NCBI GenBank assembly: GCA_905221605.1
Contig: CAJNDS010002128.1
Span: 141,001-205,000, forward strand
Origin: Symbiodinium natans
Taxonomy: Eukaryota; Sar; Dinophyceae; Suessiales; Symbiodiniaceae
Direction: 5' to 3'
DNA length: 64,000 nt
The notes under the pieces were generated by a model, which saw only the letters and a list, made by a program, of their open reading frames with translations, was not told the origin of the DNA and ran no database searches. This document shows, in pieces, positions 1 through 9,740 of the stretch (positions are counted from its first letter, which is position 1; every line of letters begins with the position of its first letter). Both the position numbers and the translations under genes were made by a program.

Positions 1-163
1 CGAATTCCGAGGAGTGAACGGAGTGCCTGTCCTTGAAGGAAAGTTCGGCGAAGTTTCGCCACATCCTTCCACTGTTGCACCAGTGAACGCCGTGAGCCTC
101 GCCTCTTCCGCCAAAAGAAAGGGTGCGGTGAGCTGCTGCTAACCGCTTCCGCCTCCCATAGCA

Positions 164-1123
164 ATGTCTTCTCCTTCTGACCCTAGCAATCAAGCCAGCT
201 CGGTGCTTGATTTGTCAAGTGCTTCAGCCACGGCATTGCCAGGTGGTGTTGGTTCGGATAGTGGTTCGGTTGCTAGTAGTTCAGCAGTTGAGGTCCGTGA
301 AAGGTCCCCTCCTCTGACTAGACAAGCCTTGTCTAGACCTCGCAAAACTCATGAGCACTCAAGCCCTTACCCTAATCTAACCGCTCAAGCCTCATACACA
401 CAGAACATCCTGAATGTTGGAGCCTCTCCGCAAGAGGTTTTGGATGCACAGCGTTTAGCCGCAGCGCAAGCAGCGCAACATGTTGCTGATCATGCTGAAC
501 AGTTGCATGCCGCAAGGCTAGAGCGTGTTGAGAATGAGGCTAGAGGTTTGGTTGAATCCACCGTTGAGCAAATGCGTGAGCAGTTGCAACAGTACGAACA
601 TCGCTATGATGAGATCCTTCAACAGGGTCGAATCTTGGAAGAACAGCTCTCTGTAGCTAAGGCCGAGCTAAGCAAGGCCGAAGCAGAACTTCAGGTCGCT
701 CGTGCAGGGTACCAAGAGCTTGAAGCCGCCCTAACCAGCTGCCGGGGTGACAACAACTTGCTGAACTTCCAAAACACCCAGCTACGTGTCGAGTTGCAAG
801 TCAAAGACCGCGAGATTCAGAGACTTCGCCAGGCTGCTGCAAGCGCCACGAGTCCTGGGTCTTCGCCTCCAACGTCTGCTCCTCGCCAGCCAGATAAGCC
901 GCCGGTACTTGCGTCAAGTGCATGCTCTGGTGGGTTTAGTTGGGTACATAACGGTTCTAATGAGGATAGTAGTGGTGCACCTTCATTGCCGCAAGTTGTC
1001 AATGAGTCAGCCGCTTGCCCTCCTGCGACCGTCCCTCCTGCGACCGTTACCGATCCTCGTGTTGATCAGTGTCGTACAGCAACTGCTTGCCCAAAGAAAT
1101 GGCACGGATCCAGGATGCAATGA
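164..1123 (+). CDS. Retrotransposon gag N-terminal region, coiled coil
   Basis: 319-residue frame from an ATG that follows an in-frame-free leader. Residues 1-90 are Ser/Pro-rich and low complexity. Residues about 95-235 form a long heptad-rich, Gln/Glu/Ala-rich coiled coil, and the tail is again Ser/Pro-rich. The frame stops at 1123, but gag-like sequence continues directly in the frame two bases further along, from about 1095, so the protein was probably once continuous or joined by a frameshift near 1085-1105. The likely role is self-association of the virus-like particle. The region 1-163 is leader or 5' UTR of the element with no recognised motif. Confidence 0.7.
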   Translation: MSSPSDPSNQASSVLDLSSASATALPGGVGSDSGSVASSSAVEVRERSPPLTRQALSRPRKTHEHSSPYPNLTAQASYTQNILNVGASPQEVLDAQRLAAAQAAQHVADHAEQLHAARLERVENEARGLVESTVEQMREQLQQYEHRYDEILQQGRILEEQLSVAKAELSKAEAELQVARAGYQELEAALTSCRGDNNLLNFQNTQLRVELQVKDREIQRLRQAAASATSPGSSPPTSAPRQPDKPPVLASSACSGGFSWVHNGSNEDSSGAPSLPQVVNESAACPPATVPPATVTDPRVDQCRTATACPKKWHGSRMQ

Positions 1124-3575
1124 TGCATCTCCTGTTCATGAGATCGAAGAGCCTGAAAGGCAAGAGAAGCACATTGTTGACAGCCGAGCTTTGTTACATC
1201 TCAAGCTTGAGCCGGTTCCTTCCGACGCTGCTGGTTTCCGAGCCTGGAAAAACTCGTTGTTGGTCCAGATTGCCAAGCTTGACATGTCAGGCGAAGGTTT
1301 GGTTGTTGCATGGTTGTCTCGGTCTTTCACAGCTGAAAAAGAAGAGCTTACTGAATCAGGTCTTCTTCCTCGCCTTGATGCTTGGATTGCTGGAGAGATG
1401 ACTTCCATGCGTGTGTTGAAGCAAGTGACTGAGTTGGCGCAAGAAGTTATCGCCTACGTTGAGTTGTGTGGCCAGACAGGGTCCCAGCCGAAAGGTCGAT
1501 ACATGCTTGCTCTTCTTGCCCGTCATTTCAGCATTGACCGCGTTCGAGGCACTGTGCTGACTGCTTCAACGTTGTTCCAGGTCGAAATTGGAGGAAACTC
1601 CATTCGAGATCTCCGGGATTTTGTGCAGCGCGTTCGGACTGTTCTGTATTCAATCCCAATAGGACAGAGGCCGGATGATCGCCTCACTGGCGAATGGCTC
1701 TTCCACCGTGTAAAGCACATTAGGAAGCTAGAACGTGTCATTGATGACATCAGAGAATCTGCGCCAGAATCCCGTCGTCGTGAGTGGAGTTACCTATGGA
1801 ACAAGATACAAGACGTCATCGTTCAAGAACGAGAAGACACCAATGCTCAGTCGGTAATCAAGTCCCTGCAGATTGCAGCTCCGCAGGCAAAGGCCAGGGG
1901 GGTACCTGCTGAGACCGAAGAGCCACCGCGAAGTCCTCCAGCGCCCAAGACTCCGCCAGAGGCTCCAGTGTCTACAACCCCAGCACCAACCCCTGAGCCT
2001 GAGGCGAGAGCAAAGCCAAAAGCAAAAAGCATGTCAGATGCAGAAAAGGCTAAGACGCCTTGCATTTTCTTCAGGATGGCATCTGGTTGCATGCACGGAG
2101 AGGACTGCAAGTACAGTCATGACCCTGATAAGACCCCTAAGGTTGACCCTAAGTCTAAGCCTAAGGCCGCCGCTCCCAAACCCAAATCCACAGGAGCCGT
2201 TGCGAAGGCAGTCGTGGCAATGATTGCCGCCTCAAGCGTGTGCAACATCCCTGGAAGCAACGCCTTAAGCGTTGGGTGGGCTGCGGACACAGCTGCTGGT
2301 CGGCATCTTGGATCGGCGCGGGCGTTGGCAGACCGGGGATTTCCGTCGGAGTCATACAGGTCGTTTCTTGCGCGCTCAGCGAGCCTTGTTACGTTCCACG
2401 CAGGCGGTGGACCTCAGCCCGGTTCGCAGAGCTTGGGATTTGCGTCCGACAATATGCCTCTCGCCATTCACTACATGTTGGACAACTGCCCAGTTGTTCG
2501 AAGCACTGGCTTGGATGTTGAATCTGGGAAGGCCTTCATATGGTTACCTGGTTCCCTTCCATTCTTCGCGCATGACTTGTCTAAGCTTCGGGTCGACTGC
2601 GCCGAAGAAGCCAAGCTTTATGCCAAGCGCACAGATGAGCATGTGCCGATCTTCACCAGCAAATGTCAGTTTGTCCATGGTCTTGCTGCGTCAGCTGATT
2701 CTCTTGACGAGTCGGGTGAGGAATGCCAAGAGCCTTCGCGTCCCGTTGCCCATGATCCAGCTGAAGAGTATGCCAAAGACCTCCTAACAAAGCGTGGTGA
2801 TATTCAGCCCAATCAAGTTCGTAAGATCTTTGGACTTATGAAACGCGTTTCCGCATCCCGAGGGATTGAGCCGAGCGATGACACGTCCTTTGCAGTAGGT
2901 TGCTTCCGTCGAGGTGGTGTGGTCGGTCTACTGAAGTCCAAGAAAGGGGTCATCTGGTTTTCCGCCAAAGATCGACTTCGTGCCACGAAGCCTTGGACTG
3001 GTGTTCGACTTGCGATGGTCTTGTGTGCGGCAACAGATCCTGCTTCTCTCGAGCATGATGTTTTGGATGCTCTCATAGGAGTTGGGTTTCTACTGGACAA
3101 TCTTCCGCTGGTTGATGTCATTCCCGCAGAAGTTGATTCGTCCGAGATACCTTCCTCTTCGTCAGGGGGGGTACCCAAAGAACATCTTATCGAAGCAAGC
3201 CCTGATGGTCCTGCTGCATCTGCACTTCCTGAAGGGGACAAGCCTCTAGATTTGAGTCCACCTGGATTCCCCGTTGTGGATGATGCACATGTCAGTGATC
3301 GAGTTCGCAAACTGAGAGATGAAGCTGTAAGTCTGAAGCATCGCTTCTTCCACTTCCCAAAGAACCCGTTCTGTGATGTGTGCAATCAACCCAAGCTCTT
3401 GTCCAGAAGAGTGTGTCGCAAGCCTCGTGATGAGGACTCTGCGCCCGCGTTGCTGGAAGCCTCGGAATTTGGAGAAGTCATCGCAGCTGATCACATTCAT
3501 GTGTTCAAGTCACTCAGCGACTCCAACGCTCCCGGAAGAGAGTATGTTGTGTTCGAGCAGTGCCCTGTTCAATGA
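1098..3575 (+). pseudogene. Copia-type gag-protease-integrase polyprotein, truncated
   Basis: This frame is open from 786 but reads like protein only from about 1098, where it takes over from the coiled-coil frame. Order seen: a helical capsid-like region (1130-1860), a Pro/Ala/Lys linker, a CCCH zinc finger with spacing C-x8-C-x5-C-x3-H (2061-2120), a WAADTAAGRHL motif at 2276-2308 where copia proteases have D-S/T-G-A, and an H-x3-H...C-x2-C integrase zinc finger (about 3338-3390). A segment FGEVIAADH follows, whose Asp (3488-3490) fits the first D of the DDE triad. The protein then ends at the stop at 3573. The protease Gly is Ala here (GCT at 2291), which should impair it. Integrase core and RT are gone. 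Gag-only function cannot be excluded. Confidence 0.75.
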
Positions 3576-3830
3576 CGCGTTGCCTTTACTTGAAGTTTGG
3601 CAAACCGTGATTCTTGGCATCAAGCTTTTGTGTCATGCAAATAATGAAGCTTGTGTCGCCATTATCCGAAAGGATATTCAGCTAAGCTGAGAAAGGTAAT
3701 CCTTTGACGAAGGCCCTTTCAATCCGGAAATGGGCTCACGCACGAAAGTTGCTGCCCGCATTTCTACTAAACATCTGCCAGATGTTCCCAGCTAAGTGTG
3801 TTCGCCGTCACCGAAAGCTTTGTTACAATT
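3576..3830 (+). pseudogene. RNase H C-terminal remnant of the same retroelement
   Basis: Fragments in more than one frame match the end of copia pol: a stretch reading NEACVAIIRK (about 3640-3672), then, after a 1-base shift, GYSAKLRK, and then NPLTKALSIRKWAHARKLL (about 3702-3757). The pattern LTKAL...W.HA..L is typical of the last residues of copia RNase H. Only about 220 bp separate integrase and RNase H signatures, where an intact element would have more than 2 kb. Frameshifts and stops make it non-coding. The junction near 3573-3590 marks the internal deletion. Confidence 0.6.
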
Positions 3831-3869
3831 GCCTCTGGTGATAATGTTGCGATGGTTGTTCAGCTGAGC

Positions 3870-4299
3870 GATACTTCCATCACTGTGCAACTTGCAGACA
3901 CTCGGATGCCCAGCGGCCGCTCTCTTCATCCTTGTGTCATCCGAATGAGCTCTTGAAGAACTCGTTCCTAAACCACTGCCTATCCTCAATCTTGCACTGT
4001 GTGATGTCGGTGTTTGGCTGCTGCCTAGCGCCACTCTGACTCTGCGTGAGCACAGCTGTGCTTCTGATTGGGAGTAGTCACGAGTAGTCTTGTACAGTAT
4101 CCATCATCGTGCTTTTGCAGACACTTGGATATGGGCCATCATCCCTGTGTCATCTGAATGAGTTCTTGAGGATCTCGTTCTGCACTCCTTGCCTGCCCTC
4201 AGCCTTGCACTGCGTTGTGTCAGTGTACGGCTGCTCCCAAGCGCCGCTCTGACTCCGCCTGAGCACAGTCCTGCACCGGTTGAGAGTAGTTTTGTATAG
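3870..4299 (+). repeat. Two-copy imperfect tandem duplication, about 215 bp each
   Basis: Copy 1 (about 3870-4094) and copy 2 (about 4095-4299) share many blocks in the same order, for example GCAGACACTyGGAT, TGTGTCATCyGAATGAG, CTTGCACTG, GCGCC(A/G)CTCTGACTC and GAGCACAG. Divergence is roughly 15-20 percent by eye. The block lies between the RNase H remnant and the polypurine tract, so it is probably 3' non-coding DNA of the retroelement. Confidence 0.75.
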
Positions 4300-4502
4300 A
4301 TCGCAGGTAGAATTACCTTAAAGGTTTATTGAGTCTACGTTTCAGCCTGATCACCTGAGATACCGGATTCAATTTGTACATGGCTAAGCCTGTACTTCAA
4401 TCGACAGTAGGTTTGGCTGCAGAGTTGAGCTCGTAGCTGTTGCTTCCTGAAGTCCAGAATCGAGCTTCAAATGAGCTCTAGGACTTGAGAATCTGCAAAC
4501 AT

Positions 4503-4720
4503 GAAGGGGGGAGTTGAAGAATCACGAGCTTCCTTCCTGTAAAGTGATGTATGTATAGTCATGTTATGCAGATCAGGATGGCTTACCTTCTGACCTTTGG
4601 CTCAAGATGAAAAAGGGCCGCTCTGAGAGCGGGTTGTACGTAGGGTCGAGGGCTGTGTTGATCCCCGACCCTTTGTGGTTCTCCCTCTTGTTGCCTTGTT
4701 CCCTTAGCTCAGGCATCAGA
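4503..4720 (+). mobile_element. Polypurine tract and candidate 3' LTR
   Basis: GAAGGGGGGAG at 4503-4513 is a polypurine tract of the kind that primes plus-strand synthesis and sits directly upstream of a copia 3' LTR. The presumed LTR begins at about 4514 and runs to about 4720. It contains an imperfect hairpin (GGGTCGAGG ... CCCCGACCC, about 4643-4673). The end is uncertain because the 5' LTR is outside the window. The stretch 4300-4500 shows nothing else recognisable. Confidence 0.5.
4596..4606 (+). other. Partial match to the dinoflagellate spliced leader
   Basis: TTTGGCTCAAG matches the last 11 bases of the conserved 22-nt dinoflagellate spliced leader and is followed at once by ATG. The upstream half of the leader is not conserved. 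An 11-base match could be chance, or a trace of a trans-spliced transcript that was copied back into DNA. Confidence 0.3.
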
Positions 4721-4740
4721 GTTTTGAGTCTTTCAACTTT

Positions 4741-4997
4741 AATTGAATTAATTGAATGAATGGAATTAATTGAATTAATTGAATTAATTGAATTACTTGA
4801 ATTACTTGAATTAATTGAATTAATTGAATTAATTGAATTAATTGAATTAATTGAATTAATTGAACTAATTGAATTAATTGAATTAATTGAATTAATTGAA
4901 TTAATTGAATTAATTGAATTAATTGAATTAATTGAATTAATTGAATTAATTCAAGTAATTGAATTAATTCAATTAATTCGAATAATTCAATTATTTC
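4741..4997. repeat. TTGAATTAA 9-bp minisatellite
   Basis: About 28 near-perfect head-to-tail copies of a 9-bp unit. It is open on both strands as Ile/Glu/Leu or Ile/Gln/Leu tripeptide repeats, which is a by-product of the 9-bp period and not evidence of a protein. Confidence 0.95.
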
Positions 4998-5040
4998 CAA
5001 AGGGGGGGTGGGGGCTGGGGAATCCTCCTCCCTGAAATTT

Positions 5041-5265
5041 AATTCCCCGTCATCTCCCATCATCTCCATCATCTACCATCATCTTCATCATCTCCCGTCA
5101 TCTCCAGCATCCCCCACTATTCCTCATCCTCTCTCATCATGTCTCATCACCCCTCATCTCCGAGCATCATCTTCATCATCTTCATCATCTCCATCATCTT
5201 CATCATCTTCTTCATCTCCCATCATCTTCTTCATCTCCATCATCTCCCATCATCTTCAGTCTGAA
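5041..5265. repeat. Degenerate CATCTCC/CATCTTCAT simple repeat
   Basis: Pyrimidine-biased array of CATC, CATCTCC and CATCTTCAT variants without a strict period. Confidence 0.85.
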
Positions 5266-5289
5266 AAACTCAAATATTCACCACCGTTC

Positions 5290-5310
5290 GCGGGGGGCTC
5301 CGCCCCCCGC
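5290..5310. repeat. Perfect GC hairpin, 9-bp stem
   Basis: GCGGGGGGC (5290-5298), loop TCC, GCCCCCCGC (5302-5310). It stands at the left edge of the nested palindrome that follows. It could be a terminator-like or recombinogenic hairpin; no role is evident from sequence. Confidence 0.85.
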
Positions 5311-5344
5311 ACCCCCTGAAACGAGGGATAATTACAAGCCTTGA

Positions 5345-5690
5345 AAAGGCGCGGCTCGATTTGGCCAAATTTTGCCGGGCAGTCTGCGGGCAAAATTTGG
5401 CCAAATCGGGCTGCTCGTCGTGCGCGATGGGAAATGCACGGCTCGATTTGGCCAAATTTTTCCGGGCAGCCTCCTGGCAAAGTTTGGCCAAATCGAGCCG
5501 TGCCTTTCTTATCGCATAAGAAGAGCAGCCCGATTTGGCCAAATTTTGCCCGGAGGCCGCCCGGCAAAATTTGGCCAAATCGAGCCGCGCATTTCTCATC
5601 GCGTGCGACGAGCAGCCCGATCTGGCCAAATTTTGCCCGCAGACTGCCCGGCAAAATTTGGCCAAATCGAGCCGCGCCTTGCAAAAGTCC
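5345..5690. repeat. Nested palindromic array of four TTTGGCCAAA hairpins
   Basis: Four consecutive inverted repeats, each made of GATTTGGCCAAATTTTGCC facing GGCAAAATTTGGCCAAATC across a 12-20 bp loop (centres near 5383, 5472, 5556, 5641). Each arm contains TTTGGCCAAA, itself a 10-bp palindrome, eight times in all. The spacer after hairpin 1 is close to the reverse complement of the spacer after hairpin 3, so the block is also one large imperfect palindrome. It is open in several frames on both strands; this follows from the symmetry and does not indicate coding. Confidence 0.9.
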
Positions 5691-5696
5691 TGCAAA

Positions 5697-6350
5697 CACC
5701 GCACAAAACGGCAGAGGGTAGGAACAACATTTGTGGGTCAAAATTTGCCGGGATCCCTTGGCGCCCTGCAAAACTCCTGCAAATACCACACAAAACGGCA
5801 GAGGGTAGGAACAACATTTGTGAGTCAAAATTTGCCGGGATCCCCTTGGCGCCCTGCAAAAGTCCTGCAAATACCACACAAAAAACGGCAGAGGGTAGGA
5901 ACAACATTTGTGGGTCAAAATTTGCCGGGATCCCCTTGGCGCCCTGCAAAAGTCCTGCAAATACCACACAAAACGGCAGAGGGTAGGAACAACATGTGTG
6001 GGTCAAAATTTGCCGGGATCCCCTTGGCGCCCTGCAAAAGTCCTGCAAATACCACACAAAAAACGGCAGAGGGTAGGAACAACATTTGTGAGTCAAAATT
6101 TGCCAGGATCCCCTTGGCGCCCTGCAAAAGTCCTGCAAAAACCACACAAAACGGCAGAGGGTAGGAACAACACTTGTGGGTCAAAATTTGCCGGGATCCC
6201 CTTGGCGCCCTGCAAAAGTCCTGCAAATTTACCACACAAAGCGGGAAAGGGTAGGAACAACTTTGCGGGTCAAAATTTGCCGGGATCCCCTTGGCACCCT
6301 GCAAAAGTCATGCAAATACCACAAAATGGAAAAGGGTAGGAACAACTTTA
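5697..6350 (+). repeat. 88-bp tandem repeat, about 8 copies
   Basis: The core GGGTAGGAACAAC recurs at intervals of about 86-90 bp starting near 5715 (units begin about 5711, 5798, 5888, 5976, 6066, 6154, 6243, 6329). Each unit holds GGTCAAAATTTGCCGGGATC and CCTTGGCGCCCTGCAAAAGT. Outer copies at the right end are more diverged. The CAAAATTTGCC core resembles the arms of the preceding palindrome, so the two arrays may share origin. Confidence 0.95.
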
Positions 6351-6359
6351 AAGAAATTA

Positions 6360-8000
6360 TGTTGCATGTATCCAAAATTGGGGTGTCCTTTTTTTTGTAG
6401 CAAACCCACCTTAAAAGGACACCCGCACCAGAAACACCCTTTTTGTCGAAACCTTGAAAGCAAGGTGCTTCTTTGTCTGCTCTCACCTTTCGTTCGTTGC
6501 ATTTTCTGTCCCCTTTATTTTTAGTTTCTTGCAGAGGGGAGTCCAAGATTTTTAGAGTGTTTCTGGTGTATAGCAAAACCCACCTTAAATGGACACCCGC
6601 TACGGAGACCTCTTGTTTTGTTTTGCAAACCTTGAAAGACATGTGCTTCTTTGTCCATTCTCACCTTTCGTTCGTTGTGTTTTCTGTCCCCACTCTTTCT
6701 TTAAATATGAGTATTCAAATCATAGTTGAAGCGGGGCGTCCAAGATTTTTAGAGTGTTTCGGGTGTCGTTTTCTTCCTTCTTCCGTAGCAAAACGCACCT
6801 TAAAATGACACCCACACCAGAGACTCTGATGCTGTGGAAACCTTGCAGGAAAGGCGTGCCCTTTGTCCACTGTGGCAGCTCTTTCGTTGTAATTTCTATG
6901 CGCAAGAGGAAATAACAGAAGGAAATGATGTTACGTGTATCCAAAATTAGGGTGTCCTTTTCTTACCTCTGTAGCAAAACCCACCTTTCAAGGACACCCA
7001 CACCGGAGACACAAATTCTATGGAAACCTTGAGAGAGAAAAGGTGCTTCTTTGTCCACTCTCATCTTTCGTTCGTTTTAATTTCTGCACCCTTTTAATTT
7101 CAATATGAAATATGTAAATCATAGTAAAAAAGAGGCGTCCAAGATTTTTAGAGTCTTTCGGGCGTTCTTTTCTTCCCTGTTCTGTAGCAAAACCCACCTT
7201 AAAAGGACGCCCACTCCGGAGACCTCTATTGTTTGGAAAAATTGAAAGAGAAGGTGCTTGTTTGTCCACTCTCACCTTTTGTTCGTTTTATTTTCTGTCA
7301 CCCTTTTATTTAAGTATGGATATGTGTAGATCACTTTAAAGATGGGTGTCCAAGTTTGTTACAGTGTTTCGGGTGTCCTTTTCTTCCTTTTTAAAACCCA
7401 CCTGAAAAGGACACCCACACCGGAGACTCCAATGTTTTGGAAACCTAGAAGGAAAGGCGCTCCCTTTTTTCTACTGTGGCCTTCCTTTCGTCTTATTTCT
7501 TTGCACAAGAGGAAAAAAGAAAGACATCATGTTACATGTATCCAAAATTAGGGTGTCCTTTTCTTCTTTTTTCTGTAGCAAAACCCACCTGAAAGGAACA
7601 CCCACACCGGAGACACAAATTTTATGGAAACCTTGAAATTTGTTTTCTTTAGTATGAAATGTTTAAACTATATTCCAAGCGGGGTGTCCAAGATTTTGAG
7701 AGTTCTTCGGGTGTCCTTTTTCTTCCTGTTTCTGTAGCAAAACCCACCCTAAAAGGACACCCACACCGGAGACTCCGATGTTTTGGAAGCCTTGAAGGAA
7801 AGGCGCTCCCTTTTCCACTGCGGCCTTCCATTCGTCTTTTTTCTTTGCGCAAGAAGGAAATTTTATGAAAGACATGATGTGACATGTATTCAAAATTAGG
7901 GTGTCCTGTTCTTCTTTTTTCTGTAACAAGACCGACCTTAAAAGGACGCCCACGCCGGAGACCTCCATTTTTTGGAAACCTTGAAAGAAAGCAGGCCGAA
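6360..8000 (+). repeat. About 190-bp tandem repeat with an internal hairpin, 9 copies
   Basis: GTAGCAAAACCCACCTTAAA with variants recurs near 6397, 6571, 6786, 6972, 7185, 7390, 7577, 7734 and 7922. Most units contain GGGTGTCCTTTT followed 25-35 bp later by AAAAGGACACCC, a 12-bp inverted repeat. Between hairpins lies GGAAACCTTGAA...TTTGTCCACT. Spacing alternates between shorter and longer units, suggesting a two-unit higher-order repeat. No protein-like frame. Confidence 0.9.
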
Positions 8001-8001
8001 G

Positions 8002-8200
8002 ACCTAAGATTTTTAGAGAATTTATGTTCCCAACAGACAAATCGCGAGCACTGTCCGTCCCCTTAAGATTCTCCAAGAAGTTATGCGCCCAACATACAAT
8101 TGGCAAGTGCTGTCCCCTAAGATTTTGAAAGAATCTGTGCTCCCAAAAGACAAATCGCAAGCACCGTCCCACTAAGATTTTGGAAAAGCTTATGCTCCCG
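8002..8200 (+). repeat. About 55-60 bp tandem repeat, 3-4 copies
   Basis: Units start with (C)TAAGATTTT and contain (A/T)TGCTCCCAA-type sequence, then ACAAATCGC(A/G)AGCAC(T/C)GTCC. Copies near 8005, 8068, 8120 and 8173, diverged. Confidence 0.75.
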
Positions 8201-9057
8201 ATCAGTTTTTTTAAAGAGAAGGATAAGAAGAGAAGAGAGAAAAGGAGTTTGCATGTCTTCCTGCCTTGTTCCTTTCTTCTTCCGGTTCACTCGCTCGTTC
8301 TGTCTCCCTCTCTCTCGCTCTCTTTTTTCTTTTCTTTTATGGGCGGCATGTCTTGTAGAATTGGAAGACGGAGAGGAGGGTGAGCTACAAGAAGCAGAGA
8401 GGGAGTCCGACAGGGCGAGGCATAAAGAGAACTTGCCCCCCTCTTTTCTGCCCCCTGACCCTGTCTCTCTTTCTCTATCTCCTCATTTTTTCTCTCAAAG
8501 TGGTACGGGAATGCTGAATGAGATGAAGGCAGCCCCTGGAGGCACCTGCCCGCACAAACAAACGTTCATCAGCTTCCAAAAGATTTGCAGAAGGAGAGAG
8601 GGAATGAGACAACGCCAGGCATGGAGAGAAGCATAGACCGTGGGAGCGTTCTTGGTTTTCCCCTTGTCTCGTTTTCTGTTTAGACAAGAACATAGGAGAG
8701 AAAGGGGGACATCACCTTGTTCTCACCATCTCCTCACTCTTCTTTCTTCCCCACCAGAGAGCGAGAGAGAGAAAGAGAGATGGAGTGTGAGAGAGGCCGA
8801 GAAAGAAAGAACGAGACCAAGAGCGAGAGCAAGAGCGACGGGGCGAAGAGAAGAGGGAGGAGCAAGGTAGAAAGCAGATGTAATCTCCTCCTCTGCCTTG
8901 TCTTTTCTCTTTCTCTTTAGCAAGAAAGAAACACGGTCTATGCTTCTCTCAATGTCTCGCCTTGTCTCCTCCCCCTCTCCTTCTTCAAATCTCTCTCTTG
9001 GTAGTTCTTCCTTTTCATCCTCTCACCCTCCTCCTCCCGTACCAGTCCTACGAGACA

Positions 9058-9139
<82 letters not shown>

Positions 9140-9390
9140 CAGCGTGGGGGGCAGGGAAAACCCTTGCTGTTGCCCTCAAGCCCGTTGAAAGAAAAAAGAG
9201 AGCCCGAGAGGGGTTTCTTTTCTTCTCTGAGTGGTATGTCTCGTAAAGTTGGAAGAGGAGGAGGAGGTTGAGAGAACTTACGGGAGAACTACAAAGAAAT
9301 ATATTTGCTGAAGCAGAGAGGGAGTGAGATTGCTGAAAAGAAAAAGAGAAGAGAGAAAAGGAACTTACATGTTCGTCCTACCTTGGTTCT
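8200..9390. repeat. Purine/pyrimidine-biased low-complexity region with (GA)n
   Basis: Alternating GA-rich and CT-rich blocks, including an almost pure (GA)n microsatellite at about 9060-9136. No protein-like frame; open frames here are Arg/Glu or Ser/Leu repeats produced by the dinucleotide content. No gene seen. Confidence 0.85.
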
Positions 9391-9399
9391 TATCCCTGA

Positions 9400-9740
9400 G
9401 GCCAGCATAGTACGACTGACGTGACAGGACCGTGCCCTCGTGGGTTCGTGTATGGCAATAATAAAACCCGAGTGCCAGCTTCCAAATAAACCCTATTTAC
9501 GCCGGCCACGCGGGGGGGGGCGGCCTGTTGCCCCTGTTGTTCCTTCCCCTCACCGTAAGACGGGGGGGGGGGGCAGAGTTGAAGTGCCCCTGGTCCTGAT
9601 GCACCGTTTGCTCCCGGACACTTGTTGGCTAGGGGGGTACCCATTTCAGGCCAAAATAGACTGTAGGTTTTTGAAGAGCCATGTCCATCAAGGTGTCGCG
9701 TTCCCGCCTTTTTCGATGCAAATTGCACAGTGAGATTTTG
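9400..9740. repeat. G-rich dispersed repeat, copy 1
   Basis: Contains G-runs of 8-10, TCCTGATGCACCG (about 9594), and CTAGGGGGGTACCCATTT (about 9630). The first motif recurs near 17219 and the second near 30049 in similar G-rich surroundings, so this is a copy of a family also present at 16.74-17.36 kb and 29.83-30.19 kb. No coding content. Confidence 0.6.

Larger units (their letters stand above)
1..4720 (+). mobile_element. Internally deleted Ty1/copia-type LTR retrotransposon
   Basis: Seen in order: a gag-like coiled-coil protein (from 164), a CCCH zinc finger (2061-2120), a protease-like motif (2285-2293), an integrase-type zinc finger with the first integrase aspartate (about 3330-3490), an abrupt end, an RNase H C-terminal remnant (about 3590-3800), and a polypurine tract at 4503-4513 followed by a candidate 3' LTR. 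Gag-protease-integrase-RT-RNase H is the copia order. The integrase core and the whole reverse transcriptase are missing, so the copy cannot move by itself. The left end, including any 5' LTR, lies outside the window, so boundaries and age cannot be fixed. Copia-type elements are abundant in Symbiodiniaceae genomes. Confidence 0.8.

Noticed and set aside
4716-5072. Long Leu/Ile/Gln and Leu/Ile/Glu repeat proteins on both strands
   Set aside because: They arise from the 9-bp TTGAATTAA period, which is a multiple of three; no flanking protein sense.
5256-6340. Several open frames of 140-240 residues on both strands
   Set aside because: They follow repeat symmetry and unit lengths; peptide is the repeat translated, with parallel frames on the opposite strand.
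5697-6350. CRISPR-like array of regular repeats
   Set aside because: The 88-bp units are contiguous without unique spacers, and the genome is eukaryotic.
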